Assembly (NCBI RefSeq): GCF_017874615.1
Contig: NZ_JAGIKV010000002.1
Coordinates: forward strand, 248,001 to 312,000
DNA from: Paenibacillus xylanexedens
GTDB lineage: Bacteria > Bacillota > Bacilli > Paenibacillales > Paenibacillaceae
Direction: 5' to 3'
DNA: 64,000 bases
Shown here: in pieces, positions 53,627-62,631 of the stretch
Layout: every line of letters starts with the position of its first letter
Position numbering within the stretch: the stretch's first letter is position 1
Made by a program: the position numbers and the translations under genes
Notes under the pieces: model-generated
What the model was told of the DNA's origin: nothing
Database searches by the model: none
The model's input: the letters and a program-made list of their open reading frames with translations, nothing else

Positions 53627-53644
53627 GATTAACCCTCCCTCTGC

Positions 53645-56572
53645 TTACGGAAGACCAAATTCATTACGTTTGACGCGAATCTCGTCCTGAATATATTGGG
53701 TATAATCCATGATGGATTCCCTGGCTTCCACTTGGCCAACAACGGTTTTGTAAAATGCATTGAACAGATGGCGGCCTGTAAAATAACCACCGGGTACTTC
53801 AGGAATGCCCTTCACCGTTTCGAATTGTGCCTTGAGATTGGCGTAATCCTCCGCAGGCCACGGCAGAGAATCCAGTGCCTTGATGTTGGCCGTTGGATAA
53901 CGGGCAGCCGCACCCATCAGTCCTTCCATCTCCCGTCCGAATTCCGCCTGAATCGGCGTACTGGTCCACCACTTCATGAACTCCCACGCCGCGCCCTGAT
54001 CCTTGGCACCCTCCAGCATCATGACCGCGCTGCCTCCACCCGGTACGTCCCGATTCAACGTTCCATCGGTCTGAACGGTTCCCGGGACAGGAACGAATCC
54101 CCATAGTCCGCGAATCTCCGGTGCAAATACGGACAATTGGTTGTACATGGTGTAATCCGTTAGTCCGATAGGCATCTGTCCTGTCCGGAAACGGTTGGCA
54201 AAATCATATTCCCGCTCTAACTTGTAATCGGTATAGAACTCCGTCCACTGCTTGAACGTCTCAATTCCGATCCTTGAATCCAGATCCGACTCCTTGTCAT
54301 CGTTCCGATAGAAGGCGCCGCCGTTCTGAAGCAGCATCGTGGCATACTGCGAGTTCGGCGGAATATTGACACCCTGCATATTCGCCTGAGTCACAATCGG
54401 CATACCAAATTCCATATGGTTTTTGCTCAGAATCGCGAGCAGAGCTTCGACATCCTCCCAGTTCTGAGGCACTTCAAGTTCGAGTTCTTCGAGCACGTCT
54501 TTACGATAAAACAGCATGTTAAAAGTTTGCGTTTCCGGCAGGGCATATACGCCTGAATCATAGGCATACGGCACGATTGCACTTTCCCTGAACTCCTGTT
54601 CCACGGTGCTATAATCACTGAATTGCGTCAGATCTACAGCCGAGTTCCGCATCGCAAAGTTCACCGGCAGATCATTGCCGATCTGCATCGCTACATCAGG
54701 TCCTTCACCGGACAAAGTCGCTGGCAGCAAGGTTCCCATATTCACCAGCTTCAGATTGACATTGATACCACTGTCTGGTGTGAAGGTCTTGTCAATCATC
54801 GCTTTCATCGTATTCGCCTGGTCACGTCCGCTACCAATCCAGACGGTTACCGTACGCCGATCTTCAGATGTAGCTACATTACCAATCTGGTTATAATCAA
54901 TGAAGAACGAATGATAGAATATCTTTGCTTCATGACCAAGCTTGGCAAGTGGCCCCATACCTGTTCCAGGAATATCGCGGTCAATCGAAGTGACGTACAG
55001 TGCATCGATTTCAAGGGGCTGCTCTCGTGCCTGCTGCACCCATGTGCCGAGACCGCCTGTATTGGTTTTGTAAGCCGCAAGCCGTCTTGGAATGGTATCT
55101 GGCTTGTCAATCATCTCGTCCAGTTGCAGCGCCATCGTCTTAATCAAGGCTTCCTGATCGCTGGACTGTCCCGACAGGAGACGAAGCTGTGCAGCCACGT
55201 CCTTGAGACGTTTACTTTCTCCGTTGAATACTTCCAGCAGGTTCGGGATCTGCTTTTCCACCCGGTAATCCCGGAATTCATCAGGCTTGGTGCCTGTAAT
55301 CATCAGAATGCGTCGGTACATGGAGTTCAAGTTGTACAGACTGTCCTCCACATTGCGGATAAGCGGTGCGAAGTCACCGAGGCTGTTCTCCAGCCGCAGC
55401 ACATGTTTTCCTTTGTCCAAGTGAAACTTGTATGCATCCTTGCCGCCCATCACGTCAATACGATAGTCACTTTGATAACGGAAAGGTGCTTTCGCCATCT
55501 CTGCAAACGGAACTTCACCATCGATGGTCAGTTTGCGTGTAGAATAGATGCCTTTGACAAAATTCTGCTGTGCGGTAAAACCGATATGATACAGTCCACT
55601 TTCCGGCACATCCACTTCCCATTCGATCCATTGTCCTGGCAGACGCCAGTTAAAGCCGCCAATCGTATTAATGCGTACTTGGGAAGCGCTGTAAGGAGAT
55701 ACAGCAGAACTTGACCTTTCGCTGGTCGGGTATAACGTAGGTGAAGATTTGGCAATCGCGGCTTCTCCTTCAATGCGAATAAGTATATCCTTCGGCTGCC
55801 CAGAGGAATCCGACTGTTGTGCACCTGCAGTTTCCGCGTAAGGAACAGCTGTCTTCTCATTGAAAAGACGAATGGACCGAATCACCATGGGTTCGCGTGA
55901 TGATTTTAGCGTTAGCGTGTGTTCCCCTTTTTCCAAATAAAACTTGAATGGAGTCTGTACGTACCCGTCGGAGTCCTGAAACGTTTCTTCCATCCAGCGT
56001 GGTTGCTCCACTTGTCTCGGGCGTAGGTCATTACCTTGATTGTCCTGCTCAACAACATCTTTCTCATTCGCCCACACCCGGTCAAACTGCAAATAGGCGG
56101 CTTCCGCAAAAGGAAGTTCACCATCAATGTACAATGCACGCTCAATGGCCGAACTCTTGCCTTCAACGGGATAATAGATGGCGGACAGGTTATACAGCCC
56201 GGTCTCCGGCACGTTAATGGTCCAATCGACTTGTCCGGTCTCTCCGGTATGGAGAGATACACCATCCATTCCTTCATAATTAGTCAGTTTGCGGACGTCT
56301 TCACCTTCGGCTTTTATGTAATCTCCTGCTTCAATGGTGATGTCCACATTCGGCTGTGTAGCCTGATCCGTTCCGGATCGATACTGTTCGTATCCCTTTT
56401 TCTGCCGGGTCTGCTGCAAGACTGCATCCACTTCAATGGCAGGCAGACTGCCAGGTGGAATGTTTGCACTCTTTCCATCAGCGCCGGAAGTTATATATAG
56501 AATGATGCAGGCTGCCGCCACGATGATTACTGTGGACAATATCCATGTCTTACATTGTAGAATTCCAGCCAT
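53645..56572 (-). CDS. large solute-binding protein fused to two carbohydrate-binding-like modules
   Basis: About 975 residues, twice the size of an ordinary binding protein. N-terminal membrane anchor without lipobox (about 10-30). Two CBM35-like beta-sandwich modules follow: one from IEAGDYIKAEGEDV (about 75-230), one from IRIEGEAAIAK (about 255-400). Both contain WTINVPETGLY-type strands and an IDGE(L/V)PFAE loop. After a helical linker comes a type 1 solute-binding domain (about 575-975, TVWIGSGRDQANTMK and PVPGTVQTDG). Start: AGGAGG is 9 nt before ATG 56572. Serves permease pair 1. Confidence 0.87.
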   Translation of the reverse strand: MAGILQCKTWILSTVIIVAAACIILYITSGADGKSANIPPGSLPAIEVDAVLQQTRQKKGYEQYRSGTDQATQPNVDITIEAGDYIKAEGEDVRKLTNYEGMDGVSLHTGETGQVDWTINVPETGLYNLSAIYYPVEGKSSAIERALYIDGELPFAEAAYLQFDRVWANEKDVVEQDNQGNDLRPRQVEQPRWMEETFQDSDGYVQTPFKFYLEKGEHTLTLKSSREPMVIRSIRLFNEKTAVPYAETAGAQQSDSSGQPKDILIRIEGEAAIAKSSPTLYPTSERSSSAVSPYSASQVRINTIGGFNWRLPGQWIEWEVDVPESGLYHIGFTAQQNFVKGIYSTRKLTIDGEVPFAEMAKAPFRYQSDYRIDVMGGKDAYKFHLDKGKHVLRLENSLGDFAPLIRNVEDSLYNLNSMYRRILMITGTKPDEFRDYRVEKQIPNLLEVFNGESKRLKDVAAQLRLLSGQSSDQEALIKTMALQLDEMIDKPDTIPRRLAAYKTNTGGLGTWVQQAREQPLEIDALYVTSIDRDIPGTGMGPLAKLGHEAKIFYHSFFIDYNQIGNVATSEDRRTVTVWIGSGRDQANTMKAMIDKTFTPDSGINVNLKLVNMGTLLPATLSGEGPDVAMQIGNDLPVNFAMRNSAVDLTQFSDYSTVEQEFRESAIVPYAYDSGVYALPETQTFNMLFYRKDVLEELELEVPQNWEDVEALLAILSKNHMEFGMPIVTQANMQGVNIPPNSQYATMLLQNGGAFYRNDDKESDLDSRIGIETFKQWTEFYTDYKLEREYDFANRFRTGQMPIGLTDYTMYNQLSVFAPEIRGLWGFVPVPGTVQTDGTLNRDVPGGGSAVMMLEGAKDQGAAWEFMKWWTSTPIQAEFGREMEGLMGAAARYPTANIKALDSLPWPAEDYANLKAQFETVKGIPEVPGGYFTGRHLFNAFYKTVVGQVEARESIMDYTQYIQDEIRVKRNEFGLP

Positions 56573-56628
56573 CCTACGAGTCCTCCTCATCAAGGCTGAT
56601 GCCAGCAATGCCGATTTGGTGGTTCAGG

Positions 56629-56666
56629 AAAAGGGGCTCCGTGCAACATTGCCGACACGAGCCCCC
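56629..56666 (-). terminator. intercistronic hairpin after the first binding-protein gene
   Basis: On the minus strand GGGGCTCGTG and CACGGAGCCCC pair with one bulge and are followed by TTTTCC. It lies 35-70 nt after the stop of the first binding protein. A partial terminator or mRNA stabiliser here would raise the level of the binding protein over the later genes. Confidence 0.6.
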
Positions 56667-56698
56667 CTGCCTGAATCGTTTGCTGGTGATAAGTGTTG

Positions 56699-58081
56699 TT
56701 ATTGTTTGCCGAGTTTATCAATTGCAGCTTGTGCCTGTGCCTTGTATTTCTCGGCTGTTGCTGTCACGGAAGCATTGTTTTTGATGATATCGTTCACATA
56801 ATCCCCGAAAGGGTACCCCGTGTAGGCATCATCCAGCAAGATTCGGCCCGTTCCAGCGATGTGCTCGCGAATAATAGCAATATCTTTCTCGTCGGTATAG
56901 CGACTCTCCAGATAATCTTGACCTGGATACTCTTCAATCTGCGGGATGTCGAAGGTCTCTTCATAGATTTGGTAGACGATCTGTGGATCCTCCACACCTT
57001 TTGGAATGAACTTCGCCGATGCCGCGTTGTTTGCATACGTTACCTCTTTGCTACCCTGTGGCCCGTTCGGAATGGGTACAACACCGACTGCAAAGGTTAG
57101 ATCGCCCAACTGCCATTCGGCGGCAGTGAACAGGGCTACGTCTCCATCCTTGAACGTATTGCTTTCCTCCCAGTTGGTTTTGTCGCCGGTTTTGACCTTC
57201 ACGACATTCTCCACGTTATACAGGCGTTTGACGAATTCGGCAGCTTCAATCGTTTTCGGATCGGACAATCCTTCTTTGCTATTGGTATCATCCACGATCG
57301 TTCCACCATTGGCTGCGGTAAAATGACGAACGACATCAAGCGCCCAGCCAGAAAATCCGTATACGTCAGTTTTGCCGTCGTTATTGGTATCTTTGGTTGC
57401 CTGTTTGGCAAGTTCCATGAATTTGTCCCAATCCCATTTGCCTTGGTTATACAGTTCTTGAGGATCAGGCAAAGATAATTTTTTGAACAAGTCACGGTTA
57501 TAGTGAAGTCCCAGACCAATGCTGGTTGGAGATTCGAAGGCATATTCGTTGCCTGCAATGGCAGGAAATTTTGCAATCAGGTTAGCCTCTTGGTTGATGT
57601 TATTCTCAGGTGTAGTGAATTCGGAGATGGGCAATAGTTGCCCTTTGAGGATGGCGGGTAGTGCGGATTTGTACTCCATCTGAACGATGTCGGCGAACGG
57701 TTCGCCAGCCAGTGCAGACGTTGTGAATTTGTTCATATATTCTTCAAAAGGTACGTTAACAAACTCCAGTTTTACGTTGTATTTCTTCTCGACCTCTGCA
57801 ATTTTATCAAGTCTGGCCTTATCGGAGGCCGTCTCTCCCGCCGGTTTCAAGTCCCACCAGGCCGCGACCTTGATGACACGCCCACCCAGATCAGGCACAT
57901 TAACCACAGCTTCTTCCGCTTCGCCCTCTTTCTCTGTCTCAGCGACCTCGGTGCTGTTACCTGAGTTCGTTGTTCCCTCTGCTTCGGTCTCCGTCTGCGC
58001 TGTCCCCCCACCACTGCAAGCGGATACAAAAATCATCACAGCCAATAACATCAGAGGTAGAACATTCCATCTTCTCATCAT
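56699..58081 (-). CDS. extracellular solute-binding lipoprotein (mannan-type importer)
   Basis: 460 residues. Lipoprotein signal with FVSAC (Cys about 22), a Thr/Glu-rich linker, then a family 1 solute-binding domain (VKLEFVNVPFEEYMNKFTTS, FADIVQMEYKSALPAI, AAEWQLGDL). First gene of the operon; its promoter region is shared with the LacI gene. ATG 58081 or 58078 after GGGGAGG; upstream codons from 58114 are not used. Probably serves permease pair 2, since pair 1 is next to the large binding protein, but the assignment is open. Confidence 0.9.
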   Translation of the reverse strand: MMRRWNVLPLMLLAVMIFVSACSGGGTAQTETEAEGTTNSGNSTEVAETEKEGEAEEAVVNVPDLGGRVIKVAAWWDLKPAGETASDKARLDKIAEVEKKYNVKLEFVNVPFEEYMNKFTTSALAGEPFADIVQMEYKSALPAILKGQLLPISEFTTPENNINQEANLIAKFPAIAGNEYAFESPTSIGLGLHYNRDLFKKLSLPDPQELYNQGKWDWDKFMELAKQATKDTNNDGKTDVYGFSGWALDVVRHFTAANGGTIVDDTNSKEGLSDPKTIEAAEFVKRLYNVENVVKVKTGDKTNWEESNTFKDGDVALFTAAEWQLGDLTFAVGVVPIPNGPQGSKEVTYANNAASAKFIPKGVEDPQIVYQIYEETFDIPQIEEYPGQDYLESRYTDEKDIAIIREHIAGTGRILLDDAYTGYPFGDYVNDIIKNNASVTATAEKYKAQAQAAIDKLGKQ

Positions 58082-58228
58082 GATTTTAACAACCTCCCCG
58101 AATGTGTATACCAATCATGGTTCACCCTAAATCATTAACCCCATTCATCAACCAATCGAAAATAAACAACCACCACCATTTGTTATTTTCTTGTTTGTTT
58201 TTCACAAACAAAATTTAACACAGCAAAA

Positions 58229-58242
58229 TGTAAGCGTCAACA
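58229..58242. promoter_or_regulatory. cre-like site
   Basis: TGTAAGCGTCAACA matches the cre consensus TGWAANCGNTNWCA at all but one position and lies in an AATGT...ACATT dyad. It is 148 nt upstream of the importer operon start. CcpA or the local LacI protein could bind it. Confidence 0.65.
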
Positions 58243-58370
58243 TTTTTGTTGTTAACATTTTCTATTTATTCTGATAAAATGCTGATTAAGCTGTAACATT
58301 CCTGTGTCACAGCTTATTCAATATCCTGGACTCTAAGTACAAACATATTAAACCATGATTCTAACTTTGT

Positions 58371-58403
58371 TTATTTTGTTATTTTTATAAAATAACAAAA
58401 TAA
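58371..58403. promoter_or_regulatory. perfect 33-bp AT-rich palindrome
   Basis: TTATTTTGTTATTTT, a 3-nt centre TAT, and its exact complement. About 200 nt before the LacI start. Candidate operator; the half-site TTGTTATTTT recurs at 58180-58189. Confidence 0.7.
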
Positions 58404-58606
58404 TAATTAAGCAGACAAATTTCGTCATACTATCTGAAAATATGCTTACCGTCACGTTGAACGTTCATCCTAAAATACTGTGCATCACTAACATTTTGAA
58501 TTCTCTGTCCGTTATTAGATTAAGAGAAATACATCATGTTATACTAGAAACTGTTGGATATCGCTCCAAATAAGGAATACGGCAGAACTACGAGTGTAAG
58601 GATGGT

Positions 58607-59647
58607 ATGATGAAGACAAAGGTAACAATTCAGGAGATTGCACATTTTACGGGTTTGTCGAAATTCGCGGTATCACGAGCTTTGTCTGGAAAATCGGGCG
58701 TTAGCGATCAAACGAGGGATGTCATTCTCAAGGCCGCTGGCAAACTTGGATATTTCAAAGATAACAGCATGTTGTCTGGTGAACTGTATAACAGCCATGA
58801 ACTTCAGGAACCAAAGAACACACGTTCAAGCGGAACGATCTTGATTTTGTTCCCCAATGTTCGGTACCAAAATCAAGACTCCGTATACTGGGGACCCGTC
58901 TTCAACGGGATCTCTTCCAAGCTGAACCAAAAAGGGATTAATATCCTGACCTTAACGGAACCCTCAGCAGACCAGCTATTTACCCTACTCAACCCGGATG
59001 CCATTCGAGGGATCATTACCGTTGGCTCTATCTCGACCCCGATTCTGCTTGAAATCAAACGGCTCAGTATTCCGGTTGTGATGGTCGATCATCTGGACCC
59101 TGTTTTTCACAGTGACAGCATATTCACCGATAACTTTGCATCCATGCGTGAGATCATGCTCTATTTGCTCCGCAAGGGTTTCAAAACATTCCAGTTCGTT
59201 GGCAATATCGGGGATGCTCATAGCTTCTATGAACGCTGGATTGCGTATACTTCTGTGCTTATGGGTCATGGGATGGAAATACATCAGATTCCCGAGCTGA
59301 GTAATCAGGCCTTGGATGAGTTCCGCCAGACGTTCACTTCGGTGATCAGTGAGGATAACCTGCCTGAAGTGTTTGTATGTGCGAATGATTTCTATGGGCT
59401 ATACACCATAGAAGCCCTTGAGAGTATGGGTATTCGTGTACCCGATCAGTGTGTTGTCACGGGATTTGATAATCTATACGACAATATCCCATTACTGGCT
59501 ACAGTCAATGTGAACAAGGAGTTGCTCGGTGCGCGTGCAGTGGATCAGATGTTATGGCGCATTGCAAATCCAGAGAGCAATGTCGAGAAAAAGTTGATTC
59601 TTGCTGACGTCATTATTCGTGAACAGTTCGGCAGGCATAGTGGTTAA
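58607..59647 (+). CDS. LacI family transcriptional regulator
   Basis: 346 residues. N-terminal HTH: VTIQEIAHFTGLSKFAVSRALSGKSGVSD, with the hinge after about 50 residues; then a ribose-binding-like effector domain (GISSKLNQKGINILTL, DNLYDNIPLLATVNVNKE). Diverges from the importer operon and very probably controls it. The hinge helix and N-terminus are standard, but the spacing GLSKFAVSRAL differs from the common GVSxxTVSRVL. ATG 58607 and 58610 both possible after AAGGATG. Confidence 0.93.
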   Translation: MMKTKVTIQEIAHFTGLSKFAVSRALSGKSGVSDQTRDVILKAAGKLGYFKDNSMLSGELYNSHELQEPKNTRSSGTILILFPNVRYQNQDSVYWGPVFNGISSKLNQKGINILTLTEPSADQLFTLLNPDAIRGIITVGSISTPILLEIKRLSIPVVMVDHLDPVFHSDSIFTDNFASMREIMLYLLRKGFKTFQFVGNIGDAHSFYERWIAYTSVLMGHGMEIHQIPELSNQALDEFRQTFTSVISEDNLPEVFVCANDFYGLYTIEALESMGIRVPDQCVVTGFDNLYDNIPLLATVNVNKELLGARAVDQMLWRIANPESNVEKKLILADVIIREQFGRHSG

Positions 59648-59727
59648 AAGTATAATACATGTTGGTTATATGTGTGGATATACATATTGAGCATATATGG
59701 AATAATGCTTATGTCCACACAGAACAG

Positions 59728-59782
59728 CAATACAAATACCCCTTTAACCGTATTCGTGCGGCTTTAGGGGGTATTTGTATTG
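59728..59782. terminator. bidirectional terminator
   Basis: CAATACAAATACCCC and GGGGTATTTGTATTG form a perfect 15-bp stem with a 25-nt loop. It lies between the convergent LacI and DUF4272 genes. Confidence 0.8.
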
Positions 59783-59804
59783 TTGTATGTTGTGTAATCC
59801 CGTT

Positions 59805-60983
59805 TTACGTATCTGTACGCACATCATCCCAGTCCTGATCCAGATAACAGATCAGCCAGTTCAATGCACGGTGACGTTCATAAACCACTCCACCATTCAG
59901 GCCAGCGGGAGGTGTTTTGTCATTCACCCGACTATCCACACACACCCAGTTATAACGGTAGATCAGATCTGCTTCATCCAGAATCTCGCTCTTGCTACGC
60001 AGAGATGCATCGGAGAGAAAGTCGGTAAAACTATCCTTCTGTTGCAAATAACCGACATCCTTCCCTACGTTACATAACTCCGTTGGTGTACCTAGTCCCT
60101 TCACATAACCAAGCGCCCACAACATTACGTGGTAGGCTTCATATCCCCAGGAGAAGGAAATAATCTCCTGCTGCTCTGCTCCGTGCTGGTCGATAAACCT
60201 CTTCTCTACGGGGGAGAAAAAGGATTCAGCCTCATACTTGTCGATCACTTCCTGGACCAGTGCTGCGGTATCTTCCGCACTTTCACCAGCTCCCAGACAC
60301 TCTCCCTTAAGCGCAGCAAGACACAAAGCAACCGCACGACGCGCGACTTCCTCTTTACTCCGAATCGTGGTGTGCTCGTCTCCGGCCCTTGCGGGCAAGT
60401 TCGTATTATACGGAATGCCTTGTTCAGTCAACAGTTGCTCGGATCGTGCTTTACGTTGAATGCCCGACTCCGACTCGGGGCTGTCACCGTCAAGGAAACT
60501 GGTGTGCGCTGTCACCGTGTAATCCTCTACCTCAGATTCTCCATTCACATCCAGCAATAGCTGGCCTTGTGCGTTCAGCAGAGATCCACCTCCCCAGAAG
60601 ATAACAGCATCCAGCGCATCAGCCAACCGCAATAACTCGCCGAAGAATTCTTCCGAGATATCCTCTTCCGTCTCAATACCAACCACCATATTAAGTGTGG
60701 AACATTTGATCAGTACCTTTTCCTGAAGCGAAGCATTGCGCCCCTCAATCTGACTCAAAAACCCAAGCATCCCCTGAATCATTGTCATAAATTCCTCAGG
60801 ATGTGTCTGGCTGGTCATGATATTAAAGCCTTTGTTTTTCTTACTGAGCCATTTTTTCTGAGTCACTTGAATATGAGTCTTGTCTTCCCGGCGTTTAATC
60901 GTACCCTCAGGATAAATGGATTGAATCCATTCAAACAGCTGATCCAAGTCAAACTGAGAGCTATATATCGCACAATTTCTCAT
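59805..60983 (-). CDS. DUF4272 domain protein
   Basis: 392 residues. The C-terminal third, SEILDEADLIYRYNWVCVD and ALNWLICYLDQDWDDV, is the DUF4272 signature as I recall it; the N-terminal half is a less conserved alpha/beta region. Role unknown. ATG 60983 follows GAGAGGGTG; a GTG 9 nt upstream falls inside that site. The inverted-repeat element copy B begins 17 nt upstream, directly between this start and the rtcB stop. Confidence 0.8.
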   Translation of the reverse strand: MRNCAIYSSQFDLDQLFEWIQSIYPEGTIKRREDKTHIQVTQKKWLSKKNKGFNIMTSQTHPEEFMTMIQGMLGFLSQIEGRNASLQEKVLIKCSTLNMVVGIETEEDISEEFFGELLRLADALDAVIFWGGGSLLNAQGQLLLDVNGESEVEDYTVTAHTSFLDGDSPESESGIQRKARSEQLLTEQGIPYNTNLPARAGDEHTTIRSKEEVARRAVALCLAALKGECLGAGESAEDTAALVQEVIDKYEAESFFSPVEKRFIDQHGAEQQEIISFSWGYEAYHVMLWALGYVKGLGTPTELCNVGKDVGYLQQKDSFTDFLSDASLRSKSEILDEADLIYRYNWVCVDSRVNDKTPPAGLNGGVVYERHRALNWLICYLDQDWDDVRTDT

Positions 60984-61000
60984 GAAGTTCACCCTCTCTC

Positions 61001-61230
61001 TATATATAGTTCAACTAATGAATATTTACACTGGCACTCCGATGGCAGAATAACTTTCCGATCGCTGTTATCCCCAGATTTTTTTATTCCTTTTTTTGAA
61101 AGGGGAAATCCGGTGCTAGCGTATGCTTCCGATGTAGCTTTCTTTTAGAAAGCTTTTAGGCGATCGCTCCGCTTCTTCAAGTTATTTCTGCCCTCTCCGT
61201 TATCGTGTAAATGTTCAGTTGAACATATAT
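61001..61230. repeat. inverted-repeat (MITE-like) element, copy B
   Basis: 230 bp with ends ATATATAGTTCAACTAATGA and the complement of TCAGTTGAACATATAT, both followed inward by TTTACAC. Shares with copy A the core ACTTTCCGATCGCTGTTATC and the right part CTTCTTCAAGTTATTTCTG. It carries about 36 extra bases in the middle, including AGCTTTCTTTTAGAAAGCT, itself a small hairpin. Confidence 0.85.
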
Positions 61231-61232
61231 GA

Positions 61233-62453
61233 CTAATCCTTGTATGGATCGAATTCATTTCCTCCGGCCATGGCGACACCAACGGGACGTAGCAGATGGT
61301 TGATCTTCAGCGTATTCGCATGTGCGTTCAGCACGTCTTGCAGTTTCTTATACACAAACGGACTTTCGTCTGTGCCCGCTCCCCGCAGCTCGACACCATA
61401 GGCACGAATCGCCTCATGCATCTGTGCTTCGCTAATCTCGCCACCCATGCGTGTGCGCAGCTTGTAATTCATTTTGCCAGCCGCCTGGGTTCGGCTCATC
61501 GTGCGCCCTGCCCCGTGCACAGTGCTACGGAATGACTCGGTATTCTCCTCGCTATGAATCCCTTCCACAATTACCGAGATATCCCCCATACTGCCTCCGA
61601 CAAAACCGAGTTGCCCGGGTGCCAATGGCGTTGCGCCTTTGCGGACCACAACTACCTCTTCACCCATGTGTTGTTCTTTCCAGGCAAAGTTGTGATGATT
61701 ATGAACGGCGTATTCAGCACTTGCCCCGAGAATTCCGAGCACCTGTTCAATAACATAGTCGCGTCCTGCATAGGCATATCGGCCCGCCAAAGTCATTGCG
61801 TCCCAATACATATCACCCATTTCACTGTTCAGGTCAAACAACGTAGGCGGTTGATCCATCGATTCGCCAGGAGCTTTGCCACTGAACTGACGCCCTGCGG
61901 CAAGGTTAAGGAACCCACTCGCCACTTTATGACCGAACCCGCGGCTGCCAAAATGATTCGCGATCCACACCTTTCCCGTTGCTTCTTCTACAAAAATATC
62001 CACGAAATGATTGCCACTGCCTACGGTTCCGAGTTGGTTGCGTGCAAGTGTCTTCAGCTTATGTTGTAATCCCGGTTCAATGGTATCAAACAGCTTCCAG
62101 CTCGCGTCGTCGAACAGTTCATGATCCACGGGTGTTGGATTGTTGCGGCCCACGCCGAAAGATATGGTTGAATTGATGTTATCCATGATCGTTGCAATCT
62201 GATCCCGAATATCGTTCCACATCAGATTCGTGCGCACAGCCTTGTTGCCACAGGCAATATCATATCCGACACCTGACGGACTGATCATATTCCGATAAGC
62301 GACAACACCACCGATGGGTTGCGAGTAACCTTTGTGATGGTCGGCCATCAGAGCCACACCCAATACATCTCCATATTGCGAGCAAGTCACCGCCTGACTT
62401 ACGGCGTTCTCCAGCGGTTCCCCCCAGACTTTAATGTTATCTACGATCCGCAT
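61233..62453 (-). CDS. rtcB: RtcB family RNA-splicing ligase
   Basis: 406 residues. Joins RNA 2',3'-cyclic phosphate or 3'-phosphate to 5'-OH ends using GTP and Mn. Metal and GMP sites are visible: GVGYDIACGN (Asp 65, Cys 68), GSGNHF (His 149), NHFGSRG, HNHHNF and the guanylated His 313 in VHGAGRTMSR. Full length for the bacterial type. No archease or rtcA gene is near. AGGAGG stands 11 nt before ATG 62453. A repeat element abuts its stop. Confidence 0.95.
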   Translation of the reverse strand: MRIVDNIKVWGEPLENAVSQAVTCSQYGDVLGVALMADHHKGYSQPIGGVVAYRNMISPSGVGYDIACGNKAVRTNLMWNDIRDQIATIMDNINSTISFGVGRNNPTPVDHELFDDASWKLFDTIEPGLQHKLKTLARNQLGTVGSGNHFVDIFVEEATGKVWIANHFGSRGFGHKVASGFLNLAAGRQFSGKAPGESMDQPPTLFDLNSEMGDMYWDAMTLAGRYAYAGRDYVIEQVLGILGASAEYAVHNHHNFAWKEQHMGEEVVVVRKGATPLAPGQLGFVGGSMGDISVIVEGIHSEENTESFRSTVHGAGRTMSRTQAAGKMNYKLRTRMGGEISEAQMHEAIRAYGVELRGAGTDESPFVYKKLQDVLNAHANTLKINHLLRPVGVAMAGGNEFDPYKD

Positions 62454-62586
62454 GATTGTGTTAACCTCCTATGTATTTTTTTTTGAAAATACATCTTTTA
62501 TTTCTATACTGTTGTTCTCATTAGTTTAACAAAGATTAGCGTGGCTCGAAACGTCGTCTTCCTTCAGTTCACCATTATCTGCGCAT

Positions 62587-62612
62587 TAAAAAAAGAGAGC
62601 TAGGCTCCCTTT
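62587..62612 (-). terminator. terminator for the small secreted protein gene
   Basis: GGGAGC and GCTCTC form a short stem, followed on the minus strand by TTTTTTT. It begins 20 nt after the stop. Confidence 0.6.
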
Positions 62613-62631
62613 TCTCACGGTTGGTTCCTAT

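Larger units (their letters stand above)
58082..58606. promoter_or_regulatory. divergent control region of importer operon and LacI gene
   Basis: 525 nt, strongly AT-rich. It holds a cre-like site (58229-58242), a perfect 33-bp palindrome (58371-58403), a looser dyad TTGTTTG...CAAACAA (58190-58210) and an extra TTGTTATTTT half-site at 58180-58189. No gene seen. Exact promoters could not be fixed. Confidence 0.7.

Noticed and set aside
54623..55714. 363-codon plus-strand ORF
   Set aside because: Antisense to the large binding-protein gene; composition and absence of any family motif mark it as a shadow.
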